From Winogradskya consettensis (GTDB lineage Bacteria > Actinomycetota > Actinomycetes > Mycobacteriales > Micromonosporaceae): a DNA stretch of 64,000 nucleotides. Shown here piece by piece: positions 31,635 through 43,276 of the stretch; the first letter of the stretch is position 1; each line of letters opens with the position of its first letter. Under the pieces are notes generated by a model. That model was not told the origin of the DNA and made no database searches. It saw only the letters and a program-made list of their open reading frames with translations. The position numbers and the translations under genes are program-made. The stretch spans positions 496,001-560,000 of the forward strand of contig NZ_BOQP01000008.1 of assembly GCF_018332715.1 (NCBI RefSeq), written 5' to 3'.

Positions 31635-32665
31635 GACGACTCCCCTAACGGCCGGCTCGGGATCTCGCGGCGCAGGACCGGTGCGATCTCGCTCTGGAAG
31701 AGCTCCAGTGTCGTACGGTGCTGCTTGTCGGTCAGCCCGTCGCCGTCGGCGTGCAGGTGCATGATCTCGTGGCCGAACTCGGCGTGGTAGCGCAGGACCT
31801 TCTCGGCGATCTGCTGCGGGCTGCCGACCAGGATCGAGCTGCGGTCGATCGCGTCCTCGAGGGTGGTGAACACCGGTTCGAGGCCGAGCCGGCGGAACGT
31901 CGCGATCCGGGCGTCGAAGATCGGGCGGTACGTGTCGATCGCCTCCTGGGAGGTCTTCGCCGCGTAGTAGCCGGCGGAACCCGCGCCGACGAGGGCGTCC
32001 GCCGGGTCGTGGCCGTAGTGCTGCCAGCGTTCGCGGTAGTAGCGGATCAGTTCGGCGTACGGTTCGATCGGGTTGGTGACGTTGGCGGAGAACAGCGGGT
32101 CGCCGTAGCGGGCGGCGAGGTCGACCGACACCTGGCTGGTGGCGCTGCCGTGCCAGACCCGGATCGGCTGTTGCAGCGGCCGCGGCCAGGTTTCCGCGTC
32201 CTCGAGGGGCGGGCGGAAGCGGCCCGCCCAGGTGACCTTGGGCTCGCGCCAGAGCCGGCGGAACAGCTCGTAGCTCTCGCGGTTGCGGTCCCACTGGTCG
32301 TCGGCGGTGACGTGGAACAGCTTGGCCTGCGCGGCGCCGTTGCCCTTGCCGATGATCAGTTCGAGGCGGCCGCCGGAGAGGTTGTCCAGGGTGGCGTAGT
32401 CCTCGTACGCGCGGACCGGGTCGAGCAGGCTGAGCGTGGTGACCGCCGTGAACAGCCGGATGCGGGTGGTCCGCGCGGCGATGTGGCTGAGCACGACGGG
32501 TGGCGAGGAGGAGATGAACGGGCGCTCGTGGCGTTCACCCACGCCGTACCCGTCGAAGCCGAGCTCTTCGCCGAGGACGGCGTTGTCGACGACCTCGCGG
32601 AACCGCGCCTGGGTGCTCGTCCCGGGGTCGGTGTGCGTGATGAGGGTGATCAGCAGGAACTTCAT
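31631..32665 (-). CDS. LLM class flavin-dependent monooxygenase 3
   Basis: This 344-aa luciferase-like monooxygenase has MKFLLITLITH, LGEELGFDGYGVGERHERPFISSSPPVVLSHIAARTTRIRLFTAV, DYATLDNLSGGRLELIIGKGNGAAQ, and ILVGSPQQIAEKVLRYH. It has the TIM-barrel flavin fold with a likely FMNH2 cofactor. ATG 32665 and its stop both overlap neighbours by 4 nt. Its substrate is unknown; operon context suggests it acts on a compound imported by the upstream ABC system. Confidence 0.88.
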   Translation of the reverse strand: MKFLLITLITHTDPGTSTQARFREVVDNAVLGEELGFDGYGVGERHERPFISSSPPVVLSHIAARTTRIRLFTAVTTLSLLDPVRAYEDYATLDNLSGGRLELIIGKGNGAAQAKLFHVTADDQWDRNRESYELFRRLWREPKVTWAGRFRPPLEDAETWPRPLQQPIRVWHGSATSQVSVDLAARYGDPLFSANVTNPIEPYAELIRYYRERWQHYGHDPADALVGAGSAGYYAAKTSQEAIDTYRPIFDARIATFRRLGLEPVFTTLEDAIDRSSILVGSPQQIAEKVLRYHAEFGHEIMHLHADGDGLTDKQHRTTLELFQSEIAPVLRREIPSRPLGESS

Positions 32666-33969
32666 GCGAGCCCCAGGTTGCCGCGCAGGGTCGTGGACCC
32701 GTATTCGTTCCGGAACACGCCCCGCTCCTGCAGCAGAGGGACCACGCCGTCGACGAAGTCGTCGAGCCCGCCCGGGGTCAGGTGCGGGACCAGGATGAAC
32801 CCGTCGCAGGCGTCGGTCTGGACGTATTCGTCGAGCTCGGCGGCGACCGTGGCGGTCGTACCGATGAAGGACTGCCGCCCGGTGACCTCGATGATCAGCT
32901 CGCGGATGCTGAGGCTCTTCTGCTCGGCGATCCCGCGCCACTCGGCGGCGGTGGCCAGCCGGTCGGCGTGCTGCGCGGCGCGGCCCTGGATGATCGACTC
33001 CGCGTCCACCTGCGGGTCGATCTCCGGCAGCGGGCCCTCCGCGTCGTACGCCGAGAGATCCGTGTTCCACACCTGCTCCAGCAGCAGGATCGCGGTCTGC
33101 GGGCTGACCTGCTGACGCCGGATGTGGTGGGCCTTCTCCTGCGCGTCGGCGAGGGTGTCACCGAGGACGAACGACACCCCGGGGATGATCTTCAGGCTGT
33201 CGGGGTCGCGGCCGTACCGGGCCAGCCGGGCCTTGACGTCGCGGTAGAACTCACGGCCGTCCTCGAGCTGGTGGTGGCGGGAGAAGATCGCGTCGGCCTT
33301 GGCGGCGGCCAGCTCCCGGCCGCCGTCGGAGTCACCCGCCTGCAGGATGACGGGATGACCCTGCGGTGATCTCGGTACGCCGAACCTGCCCCCGATGTCG
33401 AACTGCGCGCCGGTATGCCGGAACGTCCCCGTGTCGGCGAAGAAGCCGGCGTCGCGATCCGGGGCGAGGGGCTCCCACGAGTCCCACAACTCGCGAGCGG
33501 TGTCGATGAACTCGCCCGCCCGCTTGTACCGGTCGGCGTAGTCGAGGAAGCCGCCCTTGCGGAAATTCTCCCCGAAGAACGGGCCGGACGAGGTGACGAC
33601 GTTCCACGCCGCGCGCCCGCCGGACAGGTGGTCCAGGGTGGCGAGCTGACGGGCCAGCTCGTACGGCTCGTGGAACGTGGCGTTGAGCGTCCCCGCCAGC
33701 CCGAGATGCGTGGTGACGGCGGCGAGCCCGGCCAGCACGGTCAGCGTGTCCGGGCGCCCGACGACGTCGAGGTCGTGGATCAGGCCCCGCTGCTCGCGCA
33801 GCCGCAGCCCCTCGGCAAGGAAGAAGAAGTCGAACCTGCCGCGCTCGGCGGTGCGGGCGAGGTGCTTGAAGGAGGCGAAGTCGATCTGGCTGCCCGCCTC
33901 GGGGTCGCTCCACACGGTCGTGTTGTTCACGCCCGGGAAGTGCGCGGCGAGGATGATCTGCTTAGGCAA
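32662..33969 (-). CDS. NtaA/DmoA-family FMN-dependent monooxygenase
   Basis: This 435-aa enzyme matches the nitrilotriacetate/dimethyl-sulfide monooxygenase family: AAHFPGVNNTTVWSDP, FDFFFLAEGLRLRE, LGLAGTLNATFHEPYELARQLATLDHLSGGRAAWNVVTS, DYADRYKRAGEFIDTARELWDSWE, and VILQAGDSDGGRELAAAKADAIFS. Members break C–N or C–S bonds of NTA, EDTA, sulfides or sulfones with FMNH2. TTG 33969 is decided by GAAGGAG 7–13 nt upstream and overlaps the previous gene by 8 nt. ATGA overlap with the following gene. Confidence 0.9.
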   Translation of the reverse strand: MPKQIILAAHFPGVNNTTVWSDPEAGSQIDFASFKHLARTAERGRFDFFFLAEGLRLREQRGLIHDLDVVGRPDTLTVLAGLAAVTTHLGLAGTLNATFHEPYELARQLATLDHLSGGRAAWNVVTSSGPFFGENFRKGGFLDYADRYKRAGEFIDTARELWDSWEPLAPDRDAGFFADTGTFRHTGAQFDIGGRFGVPRSPQGHPVILQAGDSDGGRELAAAKADAIFSRHHQLEDGREFYRDVKARLARYGRDPDSLKIIPGVSFVLGDTLADAQEKAHHIRRQQVSPQTAILLLEQVWNTDLSAYDAEGPLPEIDPQVDAESIIQGRAAQHADRLATAAEWRGIAEQKSLSIRELIIEVTGRQSFIGTTATVAAELDEYVQTDACDGFILVPHLTPGGLDDFVDGVVPLLQERGVFRNEYGSTTLRGNLGLA

Positions 33970-35076
33970 CGGGGGCTCCTTCCGGGGTCGCGTAACGGTT
34001 GACGGCGGGTGGCAGGCCGAGTGTCGAGCGCAGCGAGCCGGGCGGCGGGGTCGTTCGGAACACGCCGCGGTCCTGCAGGACGGGCACGAGCAGGCGGGTG
34101 ATCGCCTCCAGGTCGTAGGGCAGCGCGCCGGGCCGTAACCGGAACCCGTCCACCCCGGCGTCACGCCAGGAGAGAAGCAGGTCGGCGAGCTGTTCCGGAG
34201 TGCCGGCGAAGATCAGCGCGTCGGACTGCCACGGCTCGGTGAGCAGGGCGTCGAGGCGGCCCCGGCGTTCGTGCGCGGCCGGGGCGTGGTCGTCGAGGAA
34301 CACCACGAGATCGGCGAAAACCTTGGGACCGGGGACTCTGCGTACGATCTCAGCGGCGTCCTGCGCGTCCGAAGGTGTCACGAACACGAGGTCGGCACTG
34401 CGTGACGCGAACTCGTACGGCACGGCGGCGTGCGCGAGCGCGGCGACCACCGGCTGGCCCTGCGGCGGCCGCGGCACGATCGACGGCCCCTTGACCGTGA
34501 AGAACTCCCCGGCGAAGTCGACGTAGTGCAGCCTGTCCCGGTCGATGTACCGGCCGGTGGCGACGTCCCGGATGATCGCGTCGTCCTCCCAGCTGTCCCA
34601 GAGCCGCCGCACCACCTCCACCGCGTCGGCCGCCTCGTCGAAGAGCTCGGACAGCTCGCTCGCGGCCGGGCGCCCGAGCAGCGCCGCCTCACCGGGCCGG
34701 GCCGAGACCCGCGCCTGCCAGCCGGCCCGCCCGGAGCTGAGGTAGTCGAGGGTGGCGATCGCGGTGGACAGGTGGAACGGCTCGGTGAGCGTGGTGGTGG
34801 CGACCGGCACGAGCCCGATGTGCTCGGTCACCGGGGCGACGCGCGACGCCACGAGCACCGCGTCGAGCCGCCCGTTGAGCTCGCCCGGTGCGTCGGTGGG
34901 CGGCCCGAACGTGTCCTCGAACGTCACCAGATCGAGCAGCCCGGCCTCGGCCTCCTGGACCAGCCGGACCCAGTAGTCCCCGCGGAACACGTCGGCGGCT
35001 TCGTGCGTCGAGGTGCGCCACGCGGCGGGATGCCATCCGAGCCCGTCCAGCGCGACGGCCAGGTGCAGCGGCGATG

Positions 35077-35080
<4 letters not shown>
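33962..35080 (-). CDS. LLM class flavin-dependent monooxygenase 1
   Basis: This 372-aa luciferase-like protein starts TSPLHLAVALDGLGWHPAAW, with DYWVRLVQEAEAGLLDLVTFEDTFG, LVPVATTTLTEPFHLSTAIATLDYLSSGRAGWQARVS, and a C-terminal GVFRTTPPPGSLRSTLGLP shared in form with the NtaA-like neighbour. It probably oxygenates a related substrate. ATG 35080 overlaps the stop of the ABC ATPase gene, tying transport and oxidation into one translational chain. Confidence 0.87.
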
Positions 35081-36584
<1,504 letters not shown>

Positions 36585-36588
<4 letters not shown>

Positions 36589-37391
36589 CGGGGATCCCGT
36601 CCCTCGAAGCGATGCTGCAGGTGCCGGCCGGTGACGGTCAGGCTGATCACGGTCAGGGTGACGATCAGGCCCGGCAGCACCGACGCCCACCAGGCGATCC
36701 GGAGGTAGCCGCGGCCGTCGGAGAGCATCGCGCCCCACTCGGGTGACGGCGGTTGCGGTCCCATGCCCAGGAAGCTGAGCCCGGCGGCGGCCAGCACCGC
36801 CTCGCCGAGCCCGATCATCGCAAGCACCGGGACCGGGCCGAGCACGTTGGGCAGCACGTGCCGCACGACGAGCCGGGCCCGTGATCCACCGTATGCCACG
36901 GCCTGCGTGACGTAGCCGGCTCGCCGCACGACGAACGTCTGCGCCCGCACCACCCGGGCGTAGTGCGGCAGGGTGGCGATGCCGATCGCGATGATCAGGC
37001 TGACGGTGCCCGGCCCGGCGATCGCGATGAACAGCAGTGCCAGCAGGAGCAGCGGGAACGCGGACAGGGCGTCGAAGCCGCGGGTGATGGCCTCGTCGGC
37101 GTACCTGTGGGAGAGGCCGGCGAGCACGCCCAGCAGGACCCCCGCTGTCACCGCGATCGTCGTCGCGGCCAGGCCGATCGCGAGGCTGTGCCGGGCGCCG
37201 TGCACGACCCTGTCGAAGACGTCCCGGCCGAGCTGATCGGTGCCGAACCAGTGTGCCGCGCTCGGGGCCTGCAGGACGTGCAACGGGTCGGCGGCGAGGG
37301 GGTCACCGCTGAGCAGGGACGGCACCGCGGCGGCGACGGCGGCCAGCCCCAGGAACGCCGCGGCGGCGAGAACACCGGGTCGTATCGCCAT
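36585..37391 (-). CDS. ABC permease, DppC type
   Basis: This 268-aa inner-membrane permease has the DppC/OppC pattern: FGTDQLGRDVFDRVVHGARHSLAIGLAATTIAVTAG at the N-terminal third and the EAA loop HYARVVRAQTFVVRRAGYVTQAVAYGGSRARLVVRHVLPN. About six membrane helices. It pairs with the DppB-type permease encoded 1 nt upstream and with the fused ATPase downstream. Substrate not readable. Confidence 0.93.
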
Positions 37392-37392
37392 G

Positions 37393-38304
37393 TCAGCTCC
37401 TCCGCAGACGCGGGTCGACGAGCAGGTACGCCAGGTCGGCCACGGTGTTGAGCACGACGTAGACCAGCGCGGAGAGCACCACGACGGCGAGCACGACCGG
37501 CATGTCCTTGCTGTTCACGGCGGTCAGCGTGACCTGCCCGAGGCCGGGGCGCCCGAACACCTGCTCGATGATCACCGCGCCGCCGAGCAGCACCCCGAAC
37601 AGCCAGCCGAGCAGCGTGACCGCCGGGAGCAGGGCATGGCGCAGCGCGTGCCGGACCAGCACCGCGCTCTCGCGCAGTCCTCTGGCTCGGGCGGTGACCG
37701 TGAACGGCTCGTCGAGGGCCCGGTCGAGGCCGTCGCGCAGCACCTGGGTGAGCACCCCGGCGATGGGCAGCGCGAGCGTGACGGCGGGCAGCACCAGCGC
37801 GGCGGCGCCGTGGTCACCGGAGACCGGGAACAGCCCGAACCGGAACGAGAAGATGCTGAGCAGCACGATCCCGATCAGGAACGGCGGCGTCGACACCACG
37901 ACCAGCTCGGCGGTGGAGCTGACCCGCCGCACCCACGGCCGCCGGGTGGTCAGCGCCAGGACCAGCGCGAGCAGGATGCCGAGCACCGCGGCGGACAGCG
38001 CGAGCTTGAGTGTGGGCCACACCTGCTCGCCGACGATCGCGCTCACCGGTCGCTGCAGCAGGTACGAGCGGCCGAGGTCACCGTGCGCGGCCCGCCACAG
38101 GTAGTCGAGGTACTGCAGGACGGCCGGACGGTCGAGACCCCACTCGGTGATGATCTGCGAGCGGATCGCCGGGGTGTCCGCGCCGTCGCCGACGATCGTG
38201 TCGACGGTGCTGCCCGGGGCCGCGAGCAGCGCCAGGTAGGCGGCGGTCGCGGCGACCCAGAGCACGACGAGACCGGTGCCGATCCGGCGCAGCACCGCCC
38301 TCAC
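37393..38304 (-). CDS. ABC permease, DppB type
   Basis: This 303-aa permease has the DppB pattern: an N-terminal helix, PGSTVDTIVGDGADTPAIRSQIITEWGLDRPAVLQYLDYLWRAAHGDLGRSYL, the EAA loop TARARGLRESAVLVRHALRHALLPAVTLLGWLFGVLLGGAVIIEQVFGRPGLG, and a final DLAYLLVDPRLRRS. Six membrane helices. GTG 38304 overlaps the binding-protein stop (GTGA). Confidence 0.93.
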   Translation of the reverse strand: MRAVLRRIGTGLVVLWVAATAAYLALLAAPGSTVDTIVGDGADTPAIRSQIITEWGLDRPAVLQYLDYLWRAAHGDLGRSYLLQRPVSAIVGEQVWPTLKLALSAAVLGILLALVLALTTRRPWVRRVSSTAELVVVSTPPFLIGIVLLSIFSFRFGLFPVSGDHGAAALVLPAVTLALPIAGVLTQVLRDGLDRALDEPFTVTARARGLRESAVLVRHALRHALLPAVTLLGWLFGVLLGGAVIIEQVFGRPGLGQVTLTAVNSKDMPVVLAVVVLSALVYVVLNTVADLAYLLVDPRLRRS

Positions 38305-39899
38305 TTCGCCAGCCAGACACCGTACGCGCTGACCGGCACACCCGCCGTGGGCTCGAACCCGAGCCCACCGACGCTCCTGCTCGCCGCGATCTGATCGGCG
38401 GGCGCGTAGAGCGGCAGGACCAGCGCCTGCTGAGTGACCACTTTCTGCTGAACGTTGGAGTACGCGCCCAGCCGGTCGGTTCCCGCGTCACCCTGCGCCA
38501 GCAGCTTGTCGACCTCGGGGTCCGTGACGCCGGTCCGGTTGATGGCCCCGCCGGAGCGCAGCAGCAGGTTCAGCGCGGCACCCGCGTCGGTGTCGGCCCG
38601 CGAGTTGTCGAACACCTCGTACGCGCCGTCGGCCAGGGCCTTCGTCGCGGTGCCCTGGTCGACCACGGCCACGTTCAGGTCGATGCCGGCGCTCTTCCTG
38701 ACGGCCGCCTGCACGGTCTGGGCCAGGATGTCGCGGCGGTCACGGACGAACGGCGCGGACTGCACCAGGCGTACGGTCAGCCGTTTGCCGTCCTTGGTCC
38801 GGAAGCCGTCCGCGTCCCGCTGGGTCCAGCCCGCCTCGTCGAGCAGCTGGTTGGCCCGCGCCGGGTTGTCGCCGTAGCTGTTCTCCAGGCTCTTGTCGTA
38901 GAACGGGCTGGTCGGGCTGACCACGCTCCACGCCCGCGTGGCGGTCCCGCGGTAGACGGCGTCGAGCACGGTGTTCACATCGAGGGCGTCCCGGAACGCC
39001 TGCCGCACCTTCACGTCGTCGAACGGCGCGTGCGCGGCGTTGAGGTAGTAGCTGTACGCGGAGCCGGAGTTCAGTCCCTTGCTCAGCGTCAGATCCCCGG
39101 TGATCAGGGCCTGATCGGTCGCGGGCACCCCCTCGATCACCTGCACCTGCCCGGAGGTCAGCGCCCCGACCCGCACCGACGGCTCCTTCAGGAACCGGTA
39201 CGTGACCTCGTCGAGGTACGCGGGGCGGCTCCCCCAGTACGCCGGGTTGCGCTTGAAGTGCACCTCCTGCCCGGCGGTGTACCGGTCGAGGATGAACGGG
39301 CCGGTCCCCGCGAGCTCGGGGCCGCCCGCCTTGAGGTTCTTCGCCGCCTTCAGCGACGCCGGCGACACGATCGCGCCCTGCGGCGACGACAGGAAGTCGA
39401 GGAACAGCACGTCCGGCGCGGTCAGCCGGAACACGACCGTGGCCGGGTCCGGGATCTCGACGTCCTTCAGGCTGTGCAGCTGGACGGCGGCTACCGCGGG
39501 GGCGTACCCGGCGGCTCGCAGTTGATCGATGTTGGCCTTGACCGCGGCGGCGTCGAAGGCCGTGCCGTCGCTGAACCTCACCCCGGAACGCAGCTTGAAC
39601 GTGTACGCCCTGCCGTCCGGGGAGGCCTCGTAGCCGCTCGCGAGCAGGGGCACGTAACCGCCCTTGTCGTCGTGGGTGAGCAGCCCCTCGAAGGAGTTCC
39701 CAACCAGCAGGCGGGCCTTCGCCTGGGCGTACTGATGCGGGTTGAACGTGATCGGCTCGGTCTCGATGCCCCAGGTCAGCGAGCCACCATCAACGGGCTG
39801 ACCCGCCTCGGCGGAGGTGGTGGCGCTGCCGGCGTCGCAGGCGGCGAGGGCGAGGGAAAGGGTGGCTATGAGGGCGGCGATGGTACGGGTTCTGCGCAC
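38301..39899 (-). CDS. ABC solute-binding lipoprotein (SBP_bac_5)
   Basis: This 532-aa lipoprotein has a signal peptide with lipobox L18-A-A-C21 and matches family-5 binding proteins (peptide, nickel, opine importers): FNPHQYAQAKARLLVGNSFEGLLTHD, YTFKLRSGVRFSDGTAFDAAAVKANID, DVKVRQAFRDALDVNTVLDAVYRGTATRAWSVVSPTSPFYD. GTG 39899 follows AGGAG. It is first in an eight-gene operon with two permeases, a fused ATPase and four flavin monooxygenases, so it probably captures the monooxygenase substrate. An inverted repeat lies in its promoter region. Confidence 0.93.
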   Translation of the reverse strand: MRRTRTIAALIATLSLALAACDAGSATTSAEAGQPVDGGSLTWGIETEPITFNPHQYAQAKARLLVGNSFEGLLTHDDKGGYVPLLASGYEASPDGRAYTFKLRSGVRFSDGTAFDAAAVKANIDQLRAAGYAPAVAAVQLHSLKDVEIPDPATVVFRLTAPDVLFLDFLSSPQGAIVSPASLKAAKNLKAGGPELAGTGPFILDRYTAGQEVHFKRNPAYWGSRPAYLDEVTYRFLKEPSVRVGALTSGQVQVIEGVPATDQALITGDLTLSKGLNSGSAYSYYLNAAHAPFDDVKVRQAFRDALDVNTVLDAVYRGTATRAWSVVSPTSPFYDKSLENSYGDNPARANQLLDEAGWTQRDADGFRTKDGKRLTVRLVQSAPFVRDRRDILAQTVQAAVRKSAGIDLNVAVVDQGTATKALADGAYEVFDNSRADTDAGAALNLLLRSGGAINRTGVTDPEVDKLLAQGDAGTDRLGAYSNVQQKVVTQQALVLPLYAPADQIAASRSVGGLGFEPTAGVPVSAYGVWLAK

Positions 39900-40024
39900 G
39901 GGGAGATCTCCTGTCGCTGCGTCTTCACTGAGAGGGGGCGGCTGGTCAGCGGTGACAGGACAGGCCGGCCCGCCGGCACAGGTCAATGCTGAGCCGGCGG
40001 GTCAGGAGCATCGGGGCGGGCATA

Positions 40025-40050
40025 CCTATTTCCTATAGCCGAAATAGGAA
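40025..40050. promoter_or_regulatory. Nested inverted repeats in the monooxygenase-operon promoter
   Basis: CCTATTTC (40025–40032) pairs with GAAATAGG (40041–40048), and TTCCTAT (40030–40036) pairs with ATAGGAA (40044–40050). Both lie in an AT-rich patch about 130 nt before the binding-protein start. This fits a regulator site of the eight-gene operon. Confidence 0.5.
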
Positions 40051-40106
40051 TAGCGCAAGGGCGAACCGGGAAAACTGTCGTACCCCACATCCAGAGTCGA
40101 CGGTGG

Positions 40107-42554
40107 CTACTCCGTGCGCAGGGCCGTCACCGTGCGGGTTCGGGCCGCCCAGCCGGCCGGCAGCAGGGCGCCCGTCACCGCGATGACCAGGCCACCCACG
40201 GCCAGCAGGAGCACCACCCCGGGGCCGTAGGCGTCGACGACCGACGCGGGCAGGGTGAAGCCCGTGCCGCGGCCCATCGCGCCGAGGACCGTGCGCTGGA
40301 CCAGGACACCGACGGCAACTCCCGCGACGCCGCCCGCCAGGCCGGTGAGCACCACGGAGGAGATGACCATCGCGATGGTCTGCCGGGGAGTCATGCCCAG
40401 GGCCTTGTGCACGCCCAGGTCGTGGACGCGGTCCCGGGTCTCCAGGACGACCGTGTTGAGCACGCCCAGGCCCGCGACGACCACCAGAAGGACGGTGAGC
40501 AGCGCTGCCAGGGCGTCGATCAGGACCAGCATCTCCGGTGGGTCATGGTCGACTTGGTCCGCCACGGCGCCGAGGGGCTCGAGGGCTGTGCTCAGCGCCG
40601 CGGCGTACTCGTCGATGTCTGTTCCGTCCTTGACCGTGATGTAGTAGGCCTCCGGGGTGAGGCCGAGTGTCGCCTGGTCGGTGAGGATCTGCATGCCGTC
40701 CTCGTCGATGTTGAAGGCCTCCCCGACGATGCGGACCGGGATGTCCCTGCCCTCGCTGCCTTTGCTGGTGAGGGTCACCTGGTCGCCGACCTTCTTGCCG
40801 GTCGCCGTGAGGAACGGGGTCGCGACGACGATCTCGCCGGGTCCGCGGAGCCATCTCCCGGAGACCATCCGGTAGTAGCGCGACGCATCCGGGCCGGTGA
40901 GTCCCATGGCGGTCAGCTGCCCGGTCGCGCCCGGGGTGGTCACCTCGGTGCGGGCCGTTCCCAGGTAGCCGCTGGTGCCGGGCTGCGCGTTGATGGCGGC
41001 TGCGACCTTCGCGGGGTCGCTGATCGCCGGCGGCCCGTCCTGCGCTCCTGGGGGCTCTGCCCTCGGCGGGTCTGCTCCCGGCGGCTCTGCTCCCGGCTCC
41101 GGCCTCTCTGCCGGGGCGGTGACCGGCCTCTCTGCCGGGGCGGTGACCTGGACGGCGGCGATGTCCTCGACCTCGTCGATGCGGCTCAGCGACGTCGCCA
41201 GGCCCACCGCGAACGTCACGGACGCGGCGCCGAACGCGATCGCGGCGATCATCCCGGCCGAGCGCATCGGCCGGGTGAACGGGTACGCCAGGCCGAGACT
41301 CACCGGCCGGCTGAGCAGCGGGATCCGGCCGGCCAGCCGGGACGCCCACCGGCCGCGACCAGCACGCGGGGTGCGGCCCACCGCGAGCGCGTCGACCGTG
41401 CGGAGCCGGCCCGCCCGCGCGGCCGCCGCCCACGCGGTCAGCGCCACGACGGCGAGGATGCCGGCCACGACCAGGACACCGACCCAGGGAGCTGTGCCGC
41501 GGTCCGTCGTACCGTAGAGATCGTTGGTCTTGGTGATGACCGGCAGAGTGCTCAGATATCCGGTGCCGAGACCCAGGACGGCGCCGGCCGCTGCCGGAAT
41601 CAACGCCTGCATCACGTACGCCCGGACGACCTGCCCCGGCGTGAACCCGAGCGCCTTCAGAATCCCGATCCGGCGAGTCGCGGAGGCCACCGCGCCGGCG
41701 ATCACGTTCCCTACGATCAGCACCGCCATCACGACGCCGAGCAGCCCGAACGCGATCAGGAACGGGATCAGCAGCACCGTGTCCCCGACGACGTCACGAC
41801 GCACGGCCAGCCAGGACGTCGCGCCGGTCAGCGCGCCGGCGGGCAGGCCGGCGGCGATCGCCTCAGTGCCCGCCTCTACCTGCGCCTGCGTTCCGGCGGC
41901 CGTGAGGCGGTAGAGCATCTGGTAGCCGGCCCGGCCCGCTGTTTCACTCTGGTTCTGGTTCTGGCTTGCGCTCTGGGCGGTCTGCCAGGCGGTGACCTGG
42001 CCGGGCTGGGCCCAGGCGTCGGCGGTGCGGGTGATCGACCGGGCGAAACCCACGACCGTGACGACCGGGTTGCCGGGCACGTCGTCGAGCGTCAGCTCCT
42101 CCCCGGTCGTCAGCAGCGGCCCGTCGAACCGGCCGTTCACGGCCAGGACGATCTCCCCGGGACCGGTGGCCCAGCGTCCCCGGGTCAGGGTGAGCTCGTC
42201 GACCGCGCTGCCCGGGGTGCCGCGCCCGGCCACTTCCATCGGCGGCATCCGGAACCGCCCGCTGCCCGCGCTGACCGTCGCCAGCGGGAACGGCCCGGCC
42301 ACGGCGGCCACCCCGGCGGCCGTTGCGGTCCCGGCCAGCTGTGCCGGAGTCGCCTTCGCAGCATCGATCCGCGCCGCCAGATGCGCACCGTGATGCTGCT
42401 GGAAAGCCCGCTCGAACGGCCCCCGCGACGCCACGGCCAGCGAGGCCCCGAGCACCGCCGACGTCACGGCAACCATCACCACGAGCACGGTGACGATCGT
42501 CGGCACCCGCCGCCGCGCCACCCCCGACCGCACCACCCTCCCGAGCGCACTCAT
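40107..42554 (-). CDS. FtsX-type ABC transporter permease (two FtsX domains)
   Basis: This 815-aa protein has an N-terminal membrane anchor, an extracytoplasmic MacB-like domain, a first FtsX block (LIPFLIAFGLLGVVMAVLIVGNVIAGAVASATRRIGILKALGFTPGQVVRAY), a central Pro/Ala-rich linker, and a second FtsX block near the C-terminus (DRVHDLGVHKALGMTPRQTIAMV). A 24-bp duplication at 41101–41148 gives VTAPAERP twice in the linker. Such LolCE/MacB-like systems export lipids, peptides or drugs, or remodel the envelope. ATG 42554 overlaps the ATPase stop (ATGA). Confidence 0.92.
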   Translation of the reverse strand: MSALGRVVRSGVARRRVPTIVTVLVVMVAVTSAVLGASLAVASRGPFERAFQQHHGAHLAARIDAAKATPAQLAGTATAAGVAAVAGPFPLATVSAGSGRFRMPPMEVAGRGTPGSAVDELTLTRGRWATGPGEIVLAVNGRFDGPLLTTGEELTLDDVPGNPVVTVVGFARSITRTADAWAQPGQVTAWQTAQSASQNQNQSETAGRAGYQMLYRLTAAGTQAQVEAGTEAIAAGLPAGALTGATSWLAVRRDVVGDTVLLIPFLIAFGLLGVVMAVLIVGNVIAGAVASATRRIGILKALGFTPGQVVRAYVMQALIPAAAGAVLGLGTGYLSTLPVITKTNDLYGTTDRGTAPWVGVLVVAGILAVVALTAWAAAARAGRLRTVDALAVGRTPRAGRGRWASRLAGRIPLLSRPVSLGLAYPFTRPMRSAGMIAAIAFGAASVTFAVGLATSLSRIDEVEDIAAVQVTAPAERPVTAPAERPEPGAEPPGADPPRAEPPGAQDGPPAISDPAKVAAAINAQPGTSGYLGTARTEVTTPGATGQLTAMGLTGPDASRYYRMVSGRWLRGPGEIVVATPFLTATGKKVGDQVTLTSKGSEGRDIPVRIVGEAFNIDEDGMQILTDQATLGLTPEAYYITVKDGTDIDEYAAALSTALEPLGAVADQVDHDPPEMLVLIDALAALLTVLLVVVAGLGVLNTVVLETRDRVHDLGVHKALGMTPRQTIAMVISSVVLTGLAGGVAGVAVGVLVQRTVLGAMGRGTGFTLPASVVDAYGPGVVLLLAVGGLVIAVTGALLPAGWAARTRTVTALRTE

Positions 42555-43276
42555 CGGCCACTTCCCGCTGCATAGTCGCGGCCGTCTGCGGTGACGCGGC
42601 CGTCTGCGGTGACGCGGCCGTCTGCGGTGACGCGGCCGTCGAGGAGGCGGATGGTGCGGGTGGCGCAGGCGGTGGCCAGGGTCAGGTCGTGGGTGACCAG
42701 GATGATCGTCTGGCCGTCGGCGTGCAGCTCGGTCAGGAGTTTGCGGACCTCCTCGCCCGAGGCGGTGTCCAGGGCGCCGGTCGGTTCGTCGGCCAGGAGC
42801 AGGGCGGGGTTGTTCATCAGCGCCCGGGCGACCGCGACCCGCTGGCGTTCCCCGCCGGAGAGCCGTCCCGGGTAGGCGTCCGCGTGCCTCGAGACGCCGA
42901 GACGGGCGAGCAGGTCAGCGGCGCGGCGTTCGGCGTCGGCGCGGCCGGTTCCGGCGAGCTGGGCGGGGAGCAGCACGTTGTCGGCCACGGTCAGGTCGTC
43001 GAGCAGGTTGAAGAACTGGAAGATCAGGCCGATCCGCGCCCGGCGGTAGCGGGCCGAGGCCGCCTCACCGAGACGGTCGACCCGGACCCCGTCGACGGTG
43101 ACCGTGCCCGTGGTCGGGTGATCCAGGCCGGCGACGAGGTTGAGCAGCGTGGACTTGCCGCTGCCGGACGGGCCGAGGATCGCGACCGCCTCGCCCGGGG
43201 CGATGCTCACGGAGATGTCGTCCAGTGCCGGCGGGCCCTCGTCGTAGCGGCGGGTCACATCACGCAGTTCGATCAT
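42551..43276 (-). CDS. ABC ATPase of LolD/MacB type
   Basis: This 241-aa ATPase has Walker A GPSGSGKST (35–43), LIFQFFNLLDDLTVADNVLLP, signature LSGGERQRVAVARAL and Walker B LLLADEPTGALD. It works with the FtsX permease. Its last 28 residues consist of repeated TADGRV units, made by an 18-bp tandem repeat at 42578–42640, and are not part of the family. It is divergent from a two-component system that may control it, as in many actinomycete FtsX modules. Confidence 0.93.
   Translation of the reverse strand: MIELRDVTRRYDEGPPALDDISVSIAPGEAVAILGPSGSGKSTLLNLVAGLDHPTTGTVTVDGVRVDRLGEAASARYRRARIGLIFQFFNLLDDLTVADNVLLPAQLAGTGRADAERRAADLLARLGVSRHADAYPGRLSGGERQRVAVARALMNNPALLLADEPTGALDTASGEEVRKLLTELHADGQTIILVTHDLTLATACATRTIRLLDGRVTADGRVTADGRVTADGRDYAAGSGR
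42578..42640. repeat. 18-bp tandem repeat inside the ABC ATPase 3' end
   Basis: Three and a half exact copies of GCGGCCGTCTGCGGTGAC occur in tandem. The unit is a multiple of three, so copy number changes only lengthen the ATPase tail by TADGRV blocks. Confidence 0.85.
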